64,000 bases of DNA from Paraspadella gotoi. Lineage: Eukaryota; Chaetognatha. Where the stretch lies: the NCBI GenBank assembly GCA_051294375.1, contig CM119264.1, positions 30,293,656-30,357,655 of the forward strand, given 5' to 3'. A program made the translations under genes and the position numbers. The notes below the pieces were generated by a model. It was given only the letters and a program-made list of their open reading frames with translations. It searched no databases and had not been told where the DNA came from. Below, piece by piece: positions 1 through 12,775 of the stretch; positions within the stretch are counted from its first letter, which is position 1; the number at the start of each line of letters is the position of its first letter.

Positions 1-3000
1 AAGCTGTGAAAGATGCCTTCGCCTTTTGCAGTCACTGTTTCGTGTAGAAATGCTTAGTTTTTCTCCTGATTGCTCGTTTTTTAAATGGAAAAAAACCTAA
101 AAAAACCTGTTGTTACCCGTAGACTTTGTTATTGCTTCTTTTTCCTTTTTCTTGTCTAAATTGCTATGACTGTAGTATTTCTCAATAATTATCTACTGTT
201 AATTAATCATCTTAGTCATATAATCTAACATATACTCTCTCAATTCTAATTCTCCTGGCACATTAATCAAATCAAATCAATTAATTAATTAATTCAATTA
301 ATCAATCAAATCAGTTTTATTTATAATTTAATTAATTACTTTCAATCATCTATCGCCTATCCCCTCTGTTCGTTGCTCTGCTTTTTGTCGTCGTCGTCCT
401 GTGGTTGCAAATAGACCCTCGTACAAATCATCTCAATACATTTCCCCAGATCACTACTTCTAATCTTTAATTTATTAATCTATACATTTCATTTTAGTTC
501 TCTATACTCTATCTAGTACTTAACTTTATATTACATATACTCCGCTAATGATATCGTGGGCAGATCTGACATTGTTTGTTCAATCCTTTTAGTATACATG
601 TAACATGATATAGGCGTGGTGAAATAACATACGAAAGTTCTTAAAAAGGTTAATTATCTCATCACAAGCTCCTCGGTGAGTGACGTGTAATTTTGATAAA
701 AAAGAAAATTATATTTATGTTTCTTCTTATTTTATCTCTTACTTATTTCTTACTATATATGTTTATATATATGAGATACTTTCTTATAGATATCGAAAAT
801 TCTCTACGATATACGCTTTTCTTAATTTCTTTTGCAGCATTTGAATTCCTTCTGTCACTAGTGATTACATCGTGCATATACTCTAACATCATATTTTTAA
901 TACTTTTCTTCTTAAGTTGCGGTAAAACATTTATACTCTAACAAATCATCTATCTATCTTTACTTCTATAAAATTTATTTTTTCAGCTCCAAAATATAGC
1001 TTTTCTAATTTTGATGCACACGTTAGTTGTAGTGAACTGAGTATTGTGTTTTCGCTCGATAATAAGTGTGTATATCTTCTTTTTATTACTAATGATTCTA
1101 TATTTTTGATGTACAATAAATCACTAAACCTTCCTCTCCTCAGAAAAATCTTAGAAACACTAGTTTTGAAATTTTTAACATTTATTAGGCTTTATACTAG
1201 GATATTATAAGGGAATCCTTTACTAGACGTAATTGTTATTAAATTTATTATACAAAAATTTATTTTACTATCAATCATTTCATTTTAGTATCATTTGGCT
1301 TGTTTCGTTTTCTTCTATCTTTTTTCTTTAATTTTATTTAAAACGTTATAATTTAGTTCTAATTTTTACTACGGTCTTCCTCTCTTGTTACTATTGTGAT
1401 ACTCTATATCTCGATTATTGTGCATATCAAATATCAAATTGTCTTTTCTCCTCCGTGTTGATGAGGTATCTTCTTTAACTAGTGTCCCGTTAATACTTCA
1501 CCTTTCGCGTTATTCATTTCTTTCTTCCCATACTTTTCTGTGCGTATCTACTTTACGCTTTAGGTTTCATAATGTTTCTATGATACCTATACGTCCGGTG
1601 CTTTCTGTATAGCTTTCTGTGCTATTAACAATTATAGCTTTAATTCATCTGTTGCTTCCTCCCTCTCGTAACTAGGAGAGTTAGGAAGACAAAGCAGTAG
1701 ACATTTGCTAGCATAAAACATCTACTGCGTCTCTCTACATAACTCTCAGTCTAGATTTCACATCGCGATACATGTGTATTCGTGTACTCTCTCAATGTTT
1801 ATTTTTCTATTCTAAGCATTTCTATCGTACTTATTTCAAAATGGTTATTGATGATTTTGTTGCGGCACGTGAGCGTGTACATGTTATGACGTCGTGTTTT
1901 CTACTCTCTCTCATTAAACTGTCCAAATGGTTGATAAATAATCATATTTCACATATATATAACCTTAGTGTGACCAACAAGGAACGAGAAAGAGGAAAGA
2001 ATCAGAACAGAACGAAAAACGACTATGCGAACGGACGAGAACGGAAAGCGAAAGTCTCTCGTGTACCGAACCTCCGCGCGAAAGAACCAATAGTGATAAC
2101 TTTGAGTAAAGTTATATTCGTTGATTGATCGCCATCTCTCAGGCTAATAGAACTACTTGGTCAAGATTTCTTTGTAAGAGCTAATCAACTGTCCCTCATC
2201 TTCTTTCGTCTATTTACGCCTCGCTGTCAGGATGATCCACCAGACTTTGTTCATTTATCTTTACGTAATAAGTTTTATGTTGTTTTTGTTTTCCCAAAGG
2301 TCTTGCAGTTTATTTTTCAGGGTCAAGTCGCTTTGTTATAAAGAAGGACTTTATTCGTGTTCTTTCTCAGGCCGCATCCCTTTGATTCCTGATTCACGTG
2401 AACCACCCATCATGCCCCTCCAACCTTCTAAAAACCCCACATTCACCCATCTTGGCATACATTCATTCTAATTCTATTTACGTCATCCTGACATCGGTAA
2501 GCACCTCATCCTGGATTTCATTCTGATCTCCCTTCCCGTATCGTGAGCAACTACATTCTGATGCCATGTCTTCTCCCTTTAACGGTCCGGGCTTTGTATT
2601 AACCTTATCTCCTCTCTCACATTAATACATACTGATAACCTTCAATCCTACCCAAATAGGCCGAGTGACCCCTACTCTTTCTTAAATAAAACTCTTTTTT
2701 AAATGTCTTGTATCATTTTCGCTCTCTACACACAATAAATGGCTCTCTACTCCGACAATCGGTCTACCCCTTCCGTCCTTCAATCAATCATAGTCGATTT
2801 TCACACTCTTTTCAGATCCATATCTAATGTCTCAACCACTCTCCACACCCCTCTAGCGCCGGATATCTCTCCGGAGCCACACACGAAAGACCATCGCATT
2901 CGAGTCAGCACTTCCCTCTGTAGTTCGACTGCATAGGCACCCTCACCCCCTCGGAAGCCGTCGATCCCACTTTCTCGCGCGCAACCCAATATTTACACTC

Positions 3001-3060
3001 AAAGCAGTCGCCGGCGACCTGCTCGAGAGAGAACAGGTATAACCTGGTCTTTCGATATCT
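1..3060. other. AT-rich non-coding stretch, no gene recognised
   Basis: The stretch is AT-rich intergenic or intronic DNA. It has a short (ATTA)-type run near 275-340 and scattered homopolymers. The open frames it contains (for example 693-941, 1772-2128 and 2232-2471) are short, of biased composition, have no splice or family signals, and resemble no protein I know. The sequence becomes more GC-rich after about 2,840, but I see no promoter element or exon there that I can defend. Confidence 0.6.
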
Positions 3061-4423
3061 TTTTTTTCGGCTGAAGCTGAAGAGAGTGACATTCGTTGTA
3101 CTAGAGCGAACACGAGAGACGGGGTAGAGAAAGGTAAGGAAAATTCCGCGAAAACTGGTGGGTACTAGGAAGGAGCCAGCGAGGAGAGATATAGAAGCAA
3201 ATATTAGATAGACCCAAAATTAATAGGGCCAACAAATGAAAGCTACATACATCCACAGTGAACAACTATATCGCTTCCAGAGAAAAGATTGGTGTTGGTC
3301 TATTACGGCACCGTGTTCTCTCCAGTAGATGGCTCCGGTTAAATTGAAAACCAAAGCCTTGTATGTATATACAAGGGTGTTGAGAGGCTTGAAAGCGAGT
3401 GGACTAGTCTCTCATTGCGACTATAGCTCATCCTATCTCGACGGTTCTCCGCCAAAGTTTTCATCACCCGTAGATGCGGGCGTTACAAAAATCCAGCGAA
3501 CCTTATCCATGATTGGAAACTCGAGATATCGAAAATCTTTTTATTCTCGGAAAAAATATCCTGCTTTAGTCCACTCTCTCGTAAGAAAAATCATATAATC
3601 GAAAAAAAAATAATAGAGAAAAAAAGAAGTTAATCTCCTCAGATCGCCTGTTCGGCATTCTGAATTAGAACGCGAGAAATTAAACTTTTTAACCTTATTG
3701 GGTAAAACTCTCGGACGAAACCGGGGGAAGGTAATATCGGAAAACCCTTTGCTCTCTTTCTTTTCCTTTCCTTTTTTGTTATTCCTTTTCTTTATTCTAC
3801 CTTTTCCTATACCCTGATATTCCCCCTTTCACGTTCCCTTAATTAAGCAATGTCGAGGAAAGAAAATTATCCTCGCAGGATTGAAAAGACAGGGGAAGTC
3901 GTCGCCAACTACACAAACTACAAACTCGCATTTCGCTGGTTGTTGGCGCAACCGAAAGCTCTGTTTTTGCTTTATAAGAGAGCTTCAAAATAAAAGAAAA
4001 TCGACTATTAAAGATATTCTGATACACACTCCAATGTAGACTCCTCGGAATCGATTTCATATGCTCAGTCTCCTCTACCGGATATTTTTTGGGGTGAAAC
4101 TAGTCGTCATAAATACTATGTCAAGATATAAAAAGGAAAATCGTGAGAACAACAAAAACCTGAAGAATGAGAAGAAATAAGAGCAAATAAGAAAAAACAA
4201 AACGCCTTTCATAAAACGCTCTCCATTAATTTGATGAAATACATCCAAGATAGTAAGACATACGATTGGTTAATGTTCTCTTTATAAAAAAACTAGCCAT
4301 TATATTAAAAAAATGTGGAGATTTCTAAAAATTAAATAAAATAAAATCATTAATAGTACGATGAAAATGGGATCATTTTTATAGTTAATCTGGTCATGTA
4401 CCAATTTTCCATAATTTATTTCA
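3061..4423. other. Non-coding stretch with one unrecognised 89-codon open frame
   Basis: An ATG-started open frame of 89 codons lies at 3329-3598 on the + strand. It is basic and rich in Ser, Lys and Tyr, with no signal peptide, membrane segment or motif that I recognise, and no obvious splice sites around it. It could be chance. The rest is AT-rich sequence with several poly-A/T runs and no other structure seen. Confidence 0.35.
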
Positions 4424-5620
4424 GCTCCTTTGTATTTGATGCTATGCGGAGTTTACTAATAAAGTATTCTCCGCATTCTTTACTACTTAATCGGCGAAGT
4501 TGGTCTTTCATACAATTTGAAAACATTCTTTGAAAATATTTTCCTATCTTTCATTTTAATTAGGGAAGCCTATGGGTATCTCCTCGGACTGTTATAATAC
4601 GAAGACTTGAAAAGTTCTTGTTTATTTGAATACTTGCCCAGGTACCTGGCTATGTCATTACTCTTGTTAATCCAGTGATGTCGAGGCCTTATAACCACTC
4701 ACATAATCGCCTGTTTCTACAATGTCAGGGGGCTCAAGATAAAGCTTATTTATTTAATCAATGACATGTGGATTCAATATTTTATATCTTGGTCTCCTTG
4801 TCAATTTCATAAATCTTCTAGCTCCTTGTATTTTGATTTGTTTAGTGACGGTGCAGTACAATAAGTATTCCCTCCCGATCTAATACTAAGGTGAGTGGTC
4901 TCTTTTCATTCCACATTTGAAACATTCTTTGAATTTATATTTCTCCACTTCATTTTGAGTTCAGGAAGCCAGGTACCTCTGAGGACGTGAATTAAACCGT
5001 AGATCTGAAACCAGTCATTGATTTGAAAACTTGCGGGACCTCTAATGTTCACTATCATTCTTTGTAAAGAAGTCGTCATTGTGCAGGCTCTCTTCACATC
5101 ATCCAAAAAGCCTCGTCCAAAATCATAGGTTCGGTCAAAGATTAGTATCCTTTATTTTAATTTAAAAATGACTGCGTTATCATCTTCTCTTATCTTCGAT
5201 GGCTTTGTACACAAAATTTCATTAACATTCACTCCTTGTATTTTATGACTGCTAGTGCCGGTTTACATCAGTAACAATAAGCGTATGTTCTCCCGATATC
5301 TAATACATTAAGTGGGGAAGTCGGTACTTTTATAACAATTGGAAAAGAATATCTTATGAAATATTTTCCCACTTCAATGGAATACGAGTGGAATCCATTC
5401 GGTACTCTGGGCAGGTGAATTAAACGAGGACTGTTGAAAGAGTCTTATTGATTGCGATAAAACTTGTATGGAACGCTGGCTCATTTGTCCATTAAGTGCT
5501 TTGTAGAGTCTTATGGCTGCCTTTTAAATACTACCGCAATAAGGCCTCGTGTCCAAAGCTTTCCAGTCGGCATAAGCGATAGTCTCTTCTTATTATCATT
5601 AAATCTGCTACATATGCTTG
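4424..5620. repeat. Degenerate tandem repeat, three units of about 400 bp
   Basis: Three successive blocks begin with a related CTCCTTGTATTT string at about 4,424, 4,822 and 5,230. Each then repeats the same order of landmarks: a cluster reading 'ctcccgatctaatac' or similar, a 'gaaaacattctttgaa' block, a 'cacttcattttga' block, and an 'aggtgaattaaac' block. Spacing is about 400 bp. Units are strongly diverged with many indels, so this is an old satellite-like array or a noisily sequenced one. No open frame is conserved between units. Confidence 0.6.
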
Positions 5621-5689
5621 ATCTCTTCAAATATACTCTTCTATATCTTACTTTCTGGTTGTACCAATTCTCTACATACGATTCATTGA

Positions 5690-6227
5690 ATGCAAGCGTC
5701 CTCGTTCTATAACTTTCGTGATCATAATTACAAAGTCTCCGTGCGTGCTGCTCACATCAATCACACACGGTGGCTTCATGCTAGTGCGCTCGCTTCATCT
5801 CACACTTTGTCCCGTGCCGCGGCTCTTTCTAATACGCACGCGCCCACGGTCTCTAGGTTCGCTCCTTTTGTGCGATACTCGTGCGCACCTGCCAGATGTC
5901 CAAGCGCTGATAGCCAGTGCGCTTTCATCAAATGCGTTTACTCCTCGAGTTGTCGGCGATCCTTTGAGAGGTGAGCATACCGGCCGAGTTCTTTCATCCT
6001 CGTTGGTGGTGGGAAAAGAAATAAGAAACGGTAAGACACGAGACTCGGAAAAAAAACGAGCGCGAACGCCCAAACAGAGCTCGGAAGATCGACGACGAAT
6101 ACCGCGTGACGCAAATGGTCGTCCCATGTGTTGTGCTCCTCAATTGATATACGAATCAATTCAAGAAATTGGAGAGAAATGTTTGGCCAAAACGAGAGAG
6201 AGGAAAGCGGTAGATTAGGGCGGAAGA
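5690..6227. other. GC-richer block with overlapping open frames, unrecognised
   Basis: This half-kilobase is richer in CpG than its surroundings. It is open in several overlapping frames (5718-6218 on +, 5795-6127 on -). Neither translation has a recognisable domain: both are Arg/Ser-rich as expected from GC-rich sequence. It might be a promoter or 5' exon region of some gene, but no TATA-like element or splice donor stands out. Confidence 0.25.
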
Positions 6228-6620
6228 AAAGGGAAATCGTATAGTCTTTTATACGATAAACTTAATGTCTTTTTTTTTTTCTCTTTCTTTTTGTGTAAAT
6301 TCTCTTTTCCTTTTACTCGCGTCGTTGCGTCTTTATCTGGTTGTTTTTATAATTGTTAGTTGTTTCGTTCCTTATTTTGGGACTGAGAATGAATTATTTT
6401 CAATTAATTGAAAAGCTAAAAGAAAGATTAGTAAAGTAACTACATAGTACATAGTAAATCGGACCAGTATTTTAATTATGATTTATTTTTTAAAAAGTCA
6501 AACTCACGTGATCGCTATCAACCCGACTTGCAATCTGACTCTTCCACTCTGAGTATGAGAGAGGAGACTAACGAGATGCGCAACTCTTTCCTTTCTCTAT
6601 TATTCCCGCCAAAAGGCATT
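6228..6620. repeat. Duplicated non-coding block, copy A (partner at 11.15-11.46 kb)
   Basis: The segment matches 11,150-11,457 in the same order: a T-rich tract, 'tataattgttagttg', 'aattaattgaaaagctaaa', 'actacatagtacatagta', 'aaaaagtcaaactcacgtgatc', and 'tattattcccgccaaaa'. The copies differ by many single-base insertions, with this one longer. That is the pattern of uncorrected long-read sequence rather than neutral divergence. No coding potential seen. Confidence 0.65.
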
Positions 6621-7620
6621 TCTTAGAGAAATGATGAGTCGACACAGAGATAGAAAGAAAGAAGGTACAGCGGGTACAACTCGAGAGACAAGACGCTGAG
6701 ACAAGAAGGCGCGTTATTTTCAGAACTGATTGAAACCCGCAGACAGGTCGAGAAGCGCTCACTATACGAGGAAGCTGCGCCCACTCAGGCTCGACCCGAC
6801 CCCACAAGGAAGGGCACAAATTAAAATAGTAGGGGAACGCGTATAAAATATCGCCTAAAGGAGGAATTATTATCCAAAAACCAATAAACACGTGAGGATT
6901 TCAGTATATGGTAAGAGGAATTGATATTATAGTTTACAGAAAATAGACATGGGAAGACGACACGAGATTTGGTGGAATTAAGTCAATACAGCGTGTATAC
7001 GGAATAATAAGTAAAACGTAAAACGTTCTTAAGCCAGATTATCACAATTGGCCCAATAGAAAAAGATAGGACGAAGAAGACAAGGAGATAGAGAGGTTAG
7101 AGAAGAGGAAAGAAAAAGGGAGAGAAGTGCAGAGAATGTAGAAGAGAAAGAGAAGAAGAAGAGAGACAGAATGAGAGAGAGAAAGAACTAGAAGATGGGA
7201 GAAAGAGAGAGAGAAGAAAAGAAGAGAAGAGAAAGAGGAAGAGGAGAAATCGGAGGTAAGAGAATAATAGTATAGAGAGGAAATATGCTTTGACGCATAG
7301 GAGGAAACCCGAAAAGAGAAAAGGAAATGTGGAAAAAGTAGAAAGAAGATAATTAGAAAGAATATACGCTGAATGGAAGAAAATAAAATGATAATCAGTT
7401 TGAGCAGATCTTTGAGTGAAGGCGCCAGAAGCCCGAGATTTAAGGAAATGTGAAGCCAGTACAAGGCAAACAAGGGGAGCAGGATGAGAAAAAATGAGCA
7501 ACGGACCCGAGAGAGAAAGAATTGAAAAGCGTAATATTAAGATACTCCTAAGAGTAAGCAGAGTAAATAAAAAAAAATGGCGAAGACATTACTGAGAAGA
7601 AATGGGCCTAAGCTTTCTGC
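6621..7620. other. Purine-rich non-coding stretch
   Basis: The + strand is mostly G and A, with GAGA and GAAGA clusters at about 7,070-7,260. The long open frames on the - strand across 7042-7501 are Ser/Leu/Phe strings caused by this composition and are not genes. Nothing else recognised. Confidence 0.6.
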
Positions 7621-7943
7621 CCTAACTTCTATCTTCTCTCCTCTCGGCTATTAATTTTTTCCTCTCCTCTCTTTCTCCTTTTCCATCTGTCCTTTCTTAT
7701 CATCCCACATCACTACAAAACGTCTTCTTACTGATTGCTTCTGTTAGCTTTCTTTTGAACTCTTTATCCCCTTTCTAATAACAAACTCCCCCCAATCATC
7801 GTCTCTTTACTTTGTGTCCTCTTTTGCCAGCCATGACTCTCTCTCTCTTCTCTCTCTCTGCGTGTACCTACTCCTGTGCGTCCAGAGCAAACAAAAAAAA
7901 AAAAAAAAATTAACTCTCTCTCTCTCTCTCTCTCTTCTCTGGT

Positions 7944-7968
7944 NNNNNNNNNNNNNNNNNNNNNNNNN
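7944..7968. other. Assembly gap, exactly 25 N
   Basis: There are 25 unknown bases between a (TC)n run and a (GAAA)n run. Gaps of exactly 25 N recur at 8,733, 14,340, 26,102, 28,976, 39,837, 43,390, 49,218 and 59,558, so 25 is a placeholder and not a measured length. Several of these gaps adjoin duplicated sequence. Confidence 0.95.
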
Positions 7969-8732
7969 AAGAAGGAAAGAAAGAAAGAAAGAAAGAAAGA
8001 AAGCACGAAAAAAATCCAAAAAGAAAAAAAAGAAAGAATTATACCTTTCCGCATTCTCATAAAGGCGGCCTTGGCTATAACTGATAGTTTTCTCTTTTTT
8101 TTCGGGTCAAAGTTCGCGCGTTTCTTACTGTATTTCGCCAAATTTTTGTATTCACGGTTTTTTTTTTCGTTTTTTTTTCTCAGTGAGTATAAAAGCTTTA
8201 AAACTCAGTCAAATGTACTAATTGTAGTTTTTCATTTTTTTCTTGGAATCGATAACAACTTAACTGGGCGCCCGAACCGTCTGTACCAACTTCATCCACC
8301 CAAAGCCCCTCCACGCCCACTCACTTTCCCCCCCCTTCTCAAAAAAAGAAAAGGAAAACTCTTGTTTGCTTTCATTCCAAAAATTGTTTTCTTTTTGTGC
8401 TTGCAACTGCTTGCTATATTTGTCCGTTGCGCGCGTGGACTACTTAGAAATAGCTTGCTTCAGAAATTTTTAGGAATAAGTTGTCTTTTTGTGAACCTCA
8501 GCGTTTCTTGTATTGAGTTTATTTTGTCTACGATTTTCTTTTTAAAACCAACGCAAAATTAGCGATGCCTTACCGTACCTTACCTTACCTTACCGATTCT
8601 TTCCAAGGATTACCCTGTATTTAAACTTTTTCCTCCTGACCTCAGGTCCAGCGAGCTTGGGGAGCTTGGCCGCCTTTCTTGCAGTCGAGCTTAGTTTCTG
8701 CAAGACTGGCTTTCTCTCTCTCTCTCTCTCTC
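7969..8732. repeat. Duplicated block with (GAAA)n, copy A
   Basis: It starts with (GAAA)n and continues through 'cctttccgcattctcataaa', a T-rich tract, 'ataacaacttaactgg', a poly-C/poly-A patch and a short (TACCT)n run at about 8,568-8,595. It ends in (TC)n at a 25-N gap. The whole series recurs at 8,758-9,600 with numerous small indels. Both copies sit next to a 25-N gap and share the same (TC)n/(GAAA)n edges, as expected of two extensions into one real locus. Confidence 0.7.
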
Positions 8733-8757
8733 NNNNNNNNNNNNNNNNNNNNNNNNN

Positions 8758-9591
8758 AAGAAAGAAAGAAGAAAGAAAGAAAGGAAAGAAGCAAGAAAGA
8801 AAGAAAGAAAGATAAAGGAAGAAAGAAAGAAAAGAAAGAAGAAAGACGAAAAAAAAAAAAGAAAGAAAGGAAAGAATATACCTTTCCGCATTCTCATAAA
8901 GCCGGCCTTGGCTATAACTGATAGTTTTACTCTTTTTTTTTCGGGTCAAGCCTTTCGCGCAGTTTCACTGTATTTCGCCAAATTTTTGCTATTTCACGCC
9001 GTTTTTTTTTCGTTTTTTTTTCTCAGTGAGTAAAAAGCTTTAAAACTCAGTCAAAATGGTTACTAAAATTTGTTAGGTTTTTCATTTTTTTCTTATGGAA
9101 CGCATAACAACTTAACTGGCGCGCCCGAACCGTCTGTACCAACTTCATCCACCAAAAGCCCTCCACGCCCACTCACTTTCCCCCCCCTCTCTCAAAAAAG
9201 AAAAGGAAAACTCTTGTTTGCTTTCCATATCCAAAAATGTTTTCTTTTGTGCTGCAACTGCTTGCCTATATTTGTTCCGTGCGCGCGTGACTACTGTAGA
9301 AAATAGGCTATGACATTCAGAAATTTTTTAGGAATAAGTTGTTCTTTTATGTGAACCTCAGCGTTTCTTGTATTGAGTTATTTGTCTAGATTTCTTTTTT
9401 AAAACCAACGCAAATTAGCGATGCCTACCGTACCTTACCTTACCTTACCGATTTCATTTCCAAGGATTACCCTGATTTAAACTTTTTCCTTTCCTGACCT
9501 CAGGTCCAGCAGAGCTTGGGAGCCTTAGGCCGCCTTTCTTGCAGTCGAGCTTAGTTTCGCAAGCACTGGCTTTCTCTCTCTCTCTCTCTCT

Positions 9592-9600
<9 letters not shown>
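8758..9600. repeat. Duplicated block with (GAAA)n, copy B
   Basis: This is the partner of 7,969-8,732 in the same orientation and order, including the (TACCT)n run at about 9,422-9,450. It continues past the point where copy A stops at a gap, into a long (CT)n tract, so it probably represents the true continuation. No gene seen: short open frames here are not preserved between copies. Confidence 0.7.
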
Positions 9601-9624
<24 letters not shown>

Positions 9625-9744
9625 CTCTCTCTCCTCTCTCTCTCTCTCTCTCTTCTTTTCTAGGAAACGAGAAAGACGAATCCAGCTCGGAACGAAAAGA
9701 ATTTACGTTTTCTCTCTCCTTCTCTGTAGATAGATATACTTCCT

Positions 9745-9797
<53 letters not shown>
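9571..9797. repeat. (CT)n microsatellites
   Basis: Long CT/TC dinucleotide runs lie at about 9,571-9,655 and 9,749-9,797, separated by about 90 bp of unique sequence. A (GAC)n run follows at about 9,888-9,922. Non-coding. Confidence 0.9.
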
Positions 9798-9889
9798 GTT
9801 TCCTTCGCTGAGATTTTTTATTCAGCTTTTCTCTGTAAGATGCCTGTACGTCGCCAGTCCAAGGACTTTTAAGAGGAAGGAGGAAGAGA

Positions 9890-9923
<34 letters not shown>

Positions 9924-9924
9924 T

Positions 9925-10600
9925 TCCGGAAGTGATAATGTTATCATCTCTTCAGCTAAATCTTCCTTGGGCATCAATGCCTCACTTTCTTCTTTTATCG
10001 TCGATGCAATTTCTTTTTCAATTTTTTAGAACAGTTAACTTGATTACGATAGTAAAACCAATACAATAATTATCTTCTCATTTAACGAATATGATATTCT
10101 GTCTCCTGACTTTGGACAGTTTTAAGGCTTCCATCACATTTACAAGATAATCACATAGCAGGCCCCTACTTTTTTAAAATCTTTTTAAAGTTTGAATTGT
10201 ATAAAAAAGTCTACTAAAAGTACATTTAGAATAAATAAACGACTTCGACCCCACCCTTCACCTTAAAATAGGCGTCCGCTTAAAACGCAACATCCTTTTA
10301 ACGACTTACCCAGGAATACTCACCCAAACATAAGCCCAAACCTCATTGGCTAATAGCGAGAGCCATTTCAACCCAATCAGCAGCTCGAAAAAAAGATTAT
10401 CTTTTTCTCTCTTTCTTTTGATGAACGATTAGAAAATTTGTAAGATTTTTCTTTTCAAAAAACAAATGAAAAGGCGCAAAACATTTTTCTTTTATAAAAA
10501 ATTAATTATCCGGAACTTAAATTTTTTTTTTTTCAATCCGAGATTAAAATTCAAAATTTGTTTCTTTCTTTTTATTTTTGTGGCGAATCTCATTTTTTTT
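9925..10600. other. Non-coding AT-rich stretch
   Basis: No gene, splice pair or repeat is seen in this stretch beyond poly-T/poly-A runs near 10,500-10,600. Confidence 0.55.
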
Positions 10601-10614
10601 CTTTCTTCCATTTT

Positions 10615-10922
10615 TTTGGTCCTTCAATTTTTCCTCTTCCTCTTCCTCTTCCTCTTCTTCCTCATCCTCCTCTTCCTCCTGTTTATCCTCTTCCTCCTTT
10701 TTTCAAGCTCAACTTACCTTTTCAATCACTTACTCTTCCTCTCCTTCACATTTCTTTATCTTATCTCTTCCTCTCTCGCTGAACTCACCTTTCATCGCTG
10801 TCAATGACATTAAGAAGAAAATACATTTTCCAGCATGCTTATTGCTTAGTCTCTTTTTCGTCTCCCTCTCTCTCTCTACCTCTCTCTTTCTCTCACTCTA
10901 TCTCTCTTTCTCTCTCTATCCC

Positions 10923-10953
<31 letters not shown>

Positions 10954-11010
10954 TCTCTCTCTCTCTCCCTCTCTCTTTCTTCCCCGCCCTCTCTCTCTCT
11001 CTTCCTCAGC
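10615..11010. repeat. Polypyrimidine microsatellites, (TTCCTC)n and (TC)n
   Basis: A (TTCCTC)-type hexamer run occupies about 10,628-10,690, and (TC)n about 10,860-11,005. Open frames of 75 to 161 codons spanning them are Ser/Leu/Phe low-complexity artefacts. Confidence 0.85.
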
Positions 11011-11149
11011 CACGCGTTCGATCCAACTTGATTGATGCTGCAGATAAAATTTCATTCGAGTAAACAACAACAACAACGACGAAACACGAATCACGTGACT
11101 CGTCTTTTCTCTTTCGTCTTCAATAATTTCATTTCGGGTCGAATCTTTT

Positions 11150-11457
11150 TCTCTTTCTTTTTTTTTCTCTTTCTTTTTTTTTCTCTTTCTTTACTCGGTC
11201 GTTCTCTTATCTGGTGTTTTTATAATTGTTAGTTGTCGTTCTTATTTTGGCTTATTTATTTCAAATTAATTGAAAAGCTAAAAGAAAATTATGTAACTAC
11301 ATAGTACATAGTATCGGACCAGTATTTTAATATGATTTATTTTTAAAAAGTCAAACTCACGTGATCTTCCCCCTTCTCTCTCTCCACTCCTGTTACTCTC
11401 CCTCTTTTCCTCTCTATTATTCCCGCCAAAAGCATTTCTTAGAAATGATCCCGGGTC
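11150..11457. repeat. Duplicated non-coding block, copy B (partner at 6.2 kb)
   Basis: This is the cleaner and shorter partner of 6,228-6,620. The landmarks 'aattaattgaaaagctaaa', 'actacatagtacatagta' and 'aagtcaaactcacgtgatc' are in the same order. The match ends just after 'gcatttcttag', beyond which the two neighbourhoods differ. Confidence 0.65.
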
Positions 11458-11531
11458 GCGCTGACCCCAGAGGCCAAAACTGAGACCCCAGAGGCCAGAC
11501 CAGACCCCAGACCCCAGAGGCCAAAATTGGG
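11458..11531. repeat. Short minisatellite, GACCCCAGAGGCCA unit
   Basis: Four or five partly degenerate copies of a 14- to 16-bp unit with the core GACCCCAGAGGCCA occupy this stretch. It lies directly after the end of the duplicated block. Confidence 0.75.
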
Positions 11532-11664
11532 GCTTAATCCGTAAAAACAAAATTCGTTTGTTTGTTTTTGTTTCAACGAAACTAGAGATTTGTTTACTCG
11601 GCTTCGGATGTACGAATTCTTTCCTATTTCCATGCCTCCTAAGAAGGTGGGACGACAGAGAGGG

Positions 11665-11702
11665 GCAGAGTAGGAGAGAGAGAGAGAGTAGAGAGGTAGA
11701 GT

Positions 11703-11736
<34 letters not shown>

Positions 11737-11899
11737 GAGAGAAGAGAGAGATGAGAGAGGATTTCCATGCGGAAATGTTTGTTTCATCTTGGGTGAGGGA
11801 TGGAGGCGGCGGCCGGCGAAGACTTAGTCCGTCGCTCTTCTCTTCCCTGTCTCGCCTCTCCTTCTCTTGCTCTCTCTGCTCGTCTCATCTCTTCTCTCT

Positions 11900-11950
<51 letters not shown>
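11665..11950. repeat. (GA)n and (TC)n microsatellites in opposite strands
   Basis: A (GA)n run at about 11,669-11,760 is followed at about 11,895-11,948 by (TC)n. The two purine tracts therefore lie on opposite strands about 140 bp apart. The intervening sequence has no recognised exon. Confidence 0.8.
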
Positions 11951-11953
<3 letters not shown>

Positions 11954-12124
11954 CTCTGTCCTCTTCTTGTTCGCGAATGAAAAATAAACAAACGAAAAAA
12001 GAAAATACAGAAAGAAATTGTGCAGGAGCGAGATTGTTCCTTCTAGCTCCAGTGGCTCCAGTGGATTCTCAGTCTTTTTTTCTTTTCAAAATTTCGTCAT
12101 TTGGGTCGCTACAGAAAGTAGATA

Positions 12125-12435
12125 ATAGAAGGGAGGAAGGAAAGGAAAGGAAGGAAGGGAAGGAAGGAAGGAAGGAAAAAAGGAAGGAAGGAAGGAATGA
12201 AAGACCGAAAGGAAGGAAGGAAGGAAGAAAAAAAGGAAGAAAGGAATGAAGGAAGGAAAGGAAAAAAGGGAAGGGAAGGTAGGAAGGGAAGGAAGAAAAG
12301 GAAGGAAAGGAAGGAAAGGAAGGAAAGGAAAGGAAGGAAAGAAGGAAGGAAGGAAAGAAGGAGGGAAGTAAAATAGGAAGGGAAAAAAGAAAACAAGGAA
12401 AAAGTAAGGAAGTAAGAAAGTAAGGAAGGAAAGGA
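12125..12435. repeat. (GGAA)n polypurine tract
   Basis: About 300 bp of GGAA/GGAAA repeats lie on the + strand. The long - strand frames across 12,069-12,581 (Phe/Leu/Ser/Pro strings) are composition artefacts. The sequence from 12,440 to 12,770 after it is unremarkable. Confidence 0.9.
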
Positions 12436-12775
12436 GAAAAATGAAGAAAAAAGAAGGAAAAATCAAGACGAAGAACCAAACACCGCCCCCCCATCCCCGC
12501 CCCCCTTTCTGCGATGACCCGATGGTTTGTTGGTCTTTTATTCGCGCCGTAGATGTCAGTCATAAATTCCAAGGCGGCCAAGTTTTCTTCCGTCGACCGC
12601 TAGAGGGATTTTATGATTTTTCTTATTCGATGTTTGGTTCCATTGAGATGGAATCGAAGGAGGAAGATTTGAAAAAGAAAAAAAAATGGTTACACCTCAT
12701 TACCTCCCAGTTGAAATTTATTTATAAAATCTTCGTACGTAGTTAATTTTTATCGTTCCCATCATAGTATTTGAC

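Noticed and set aside
1772-2128. 118-codon open frame
   Set aside because: Unremarkable composition, no motif, no splice context, and nothing nearby to support a gene.
12069-12581. Overlapping 95- to 170-codon - strand frames
   Set aside because: Phe/Leu/Ser/Pro strings from the complement of (GGAA)n.
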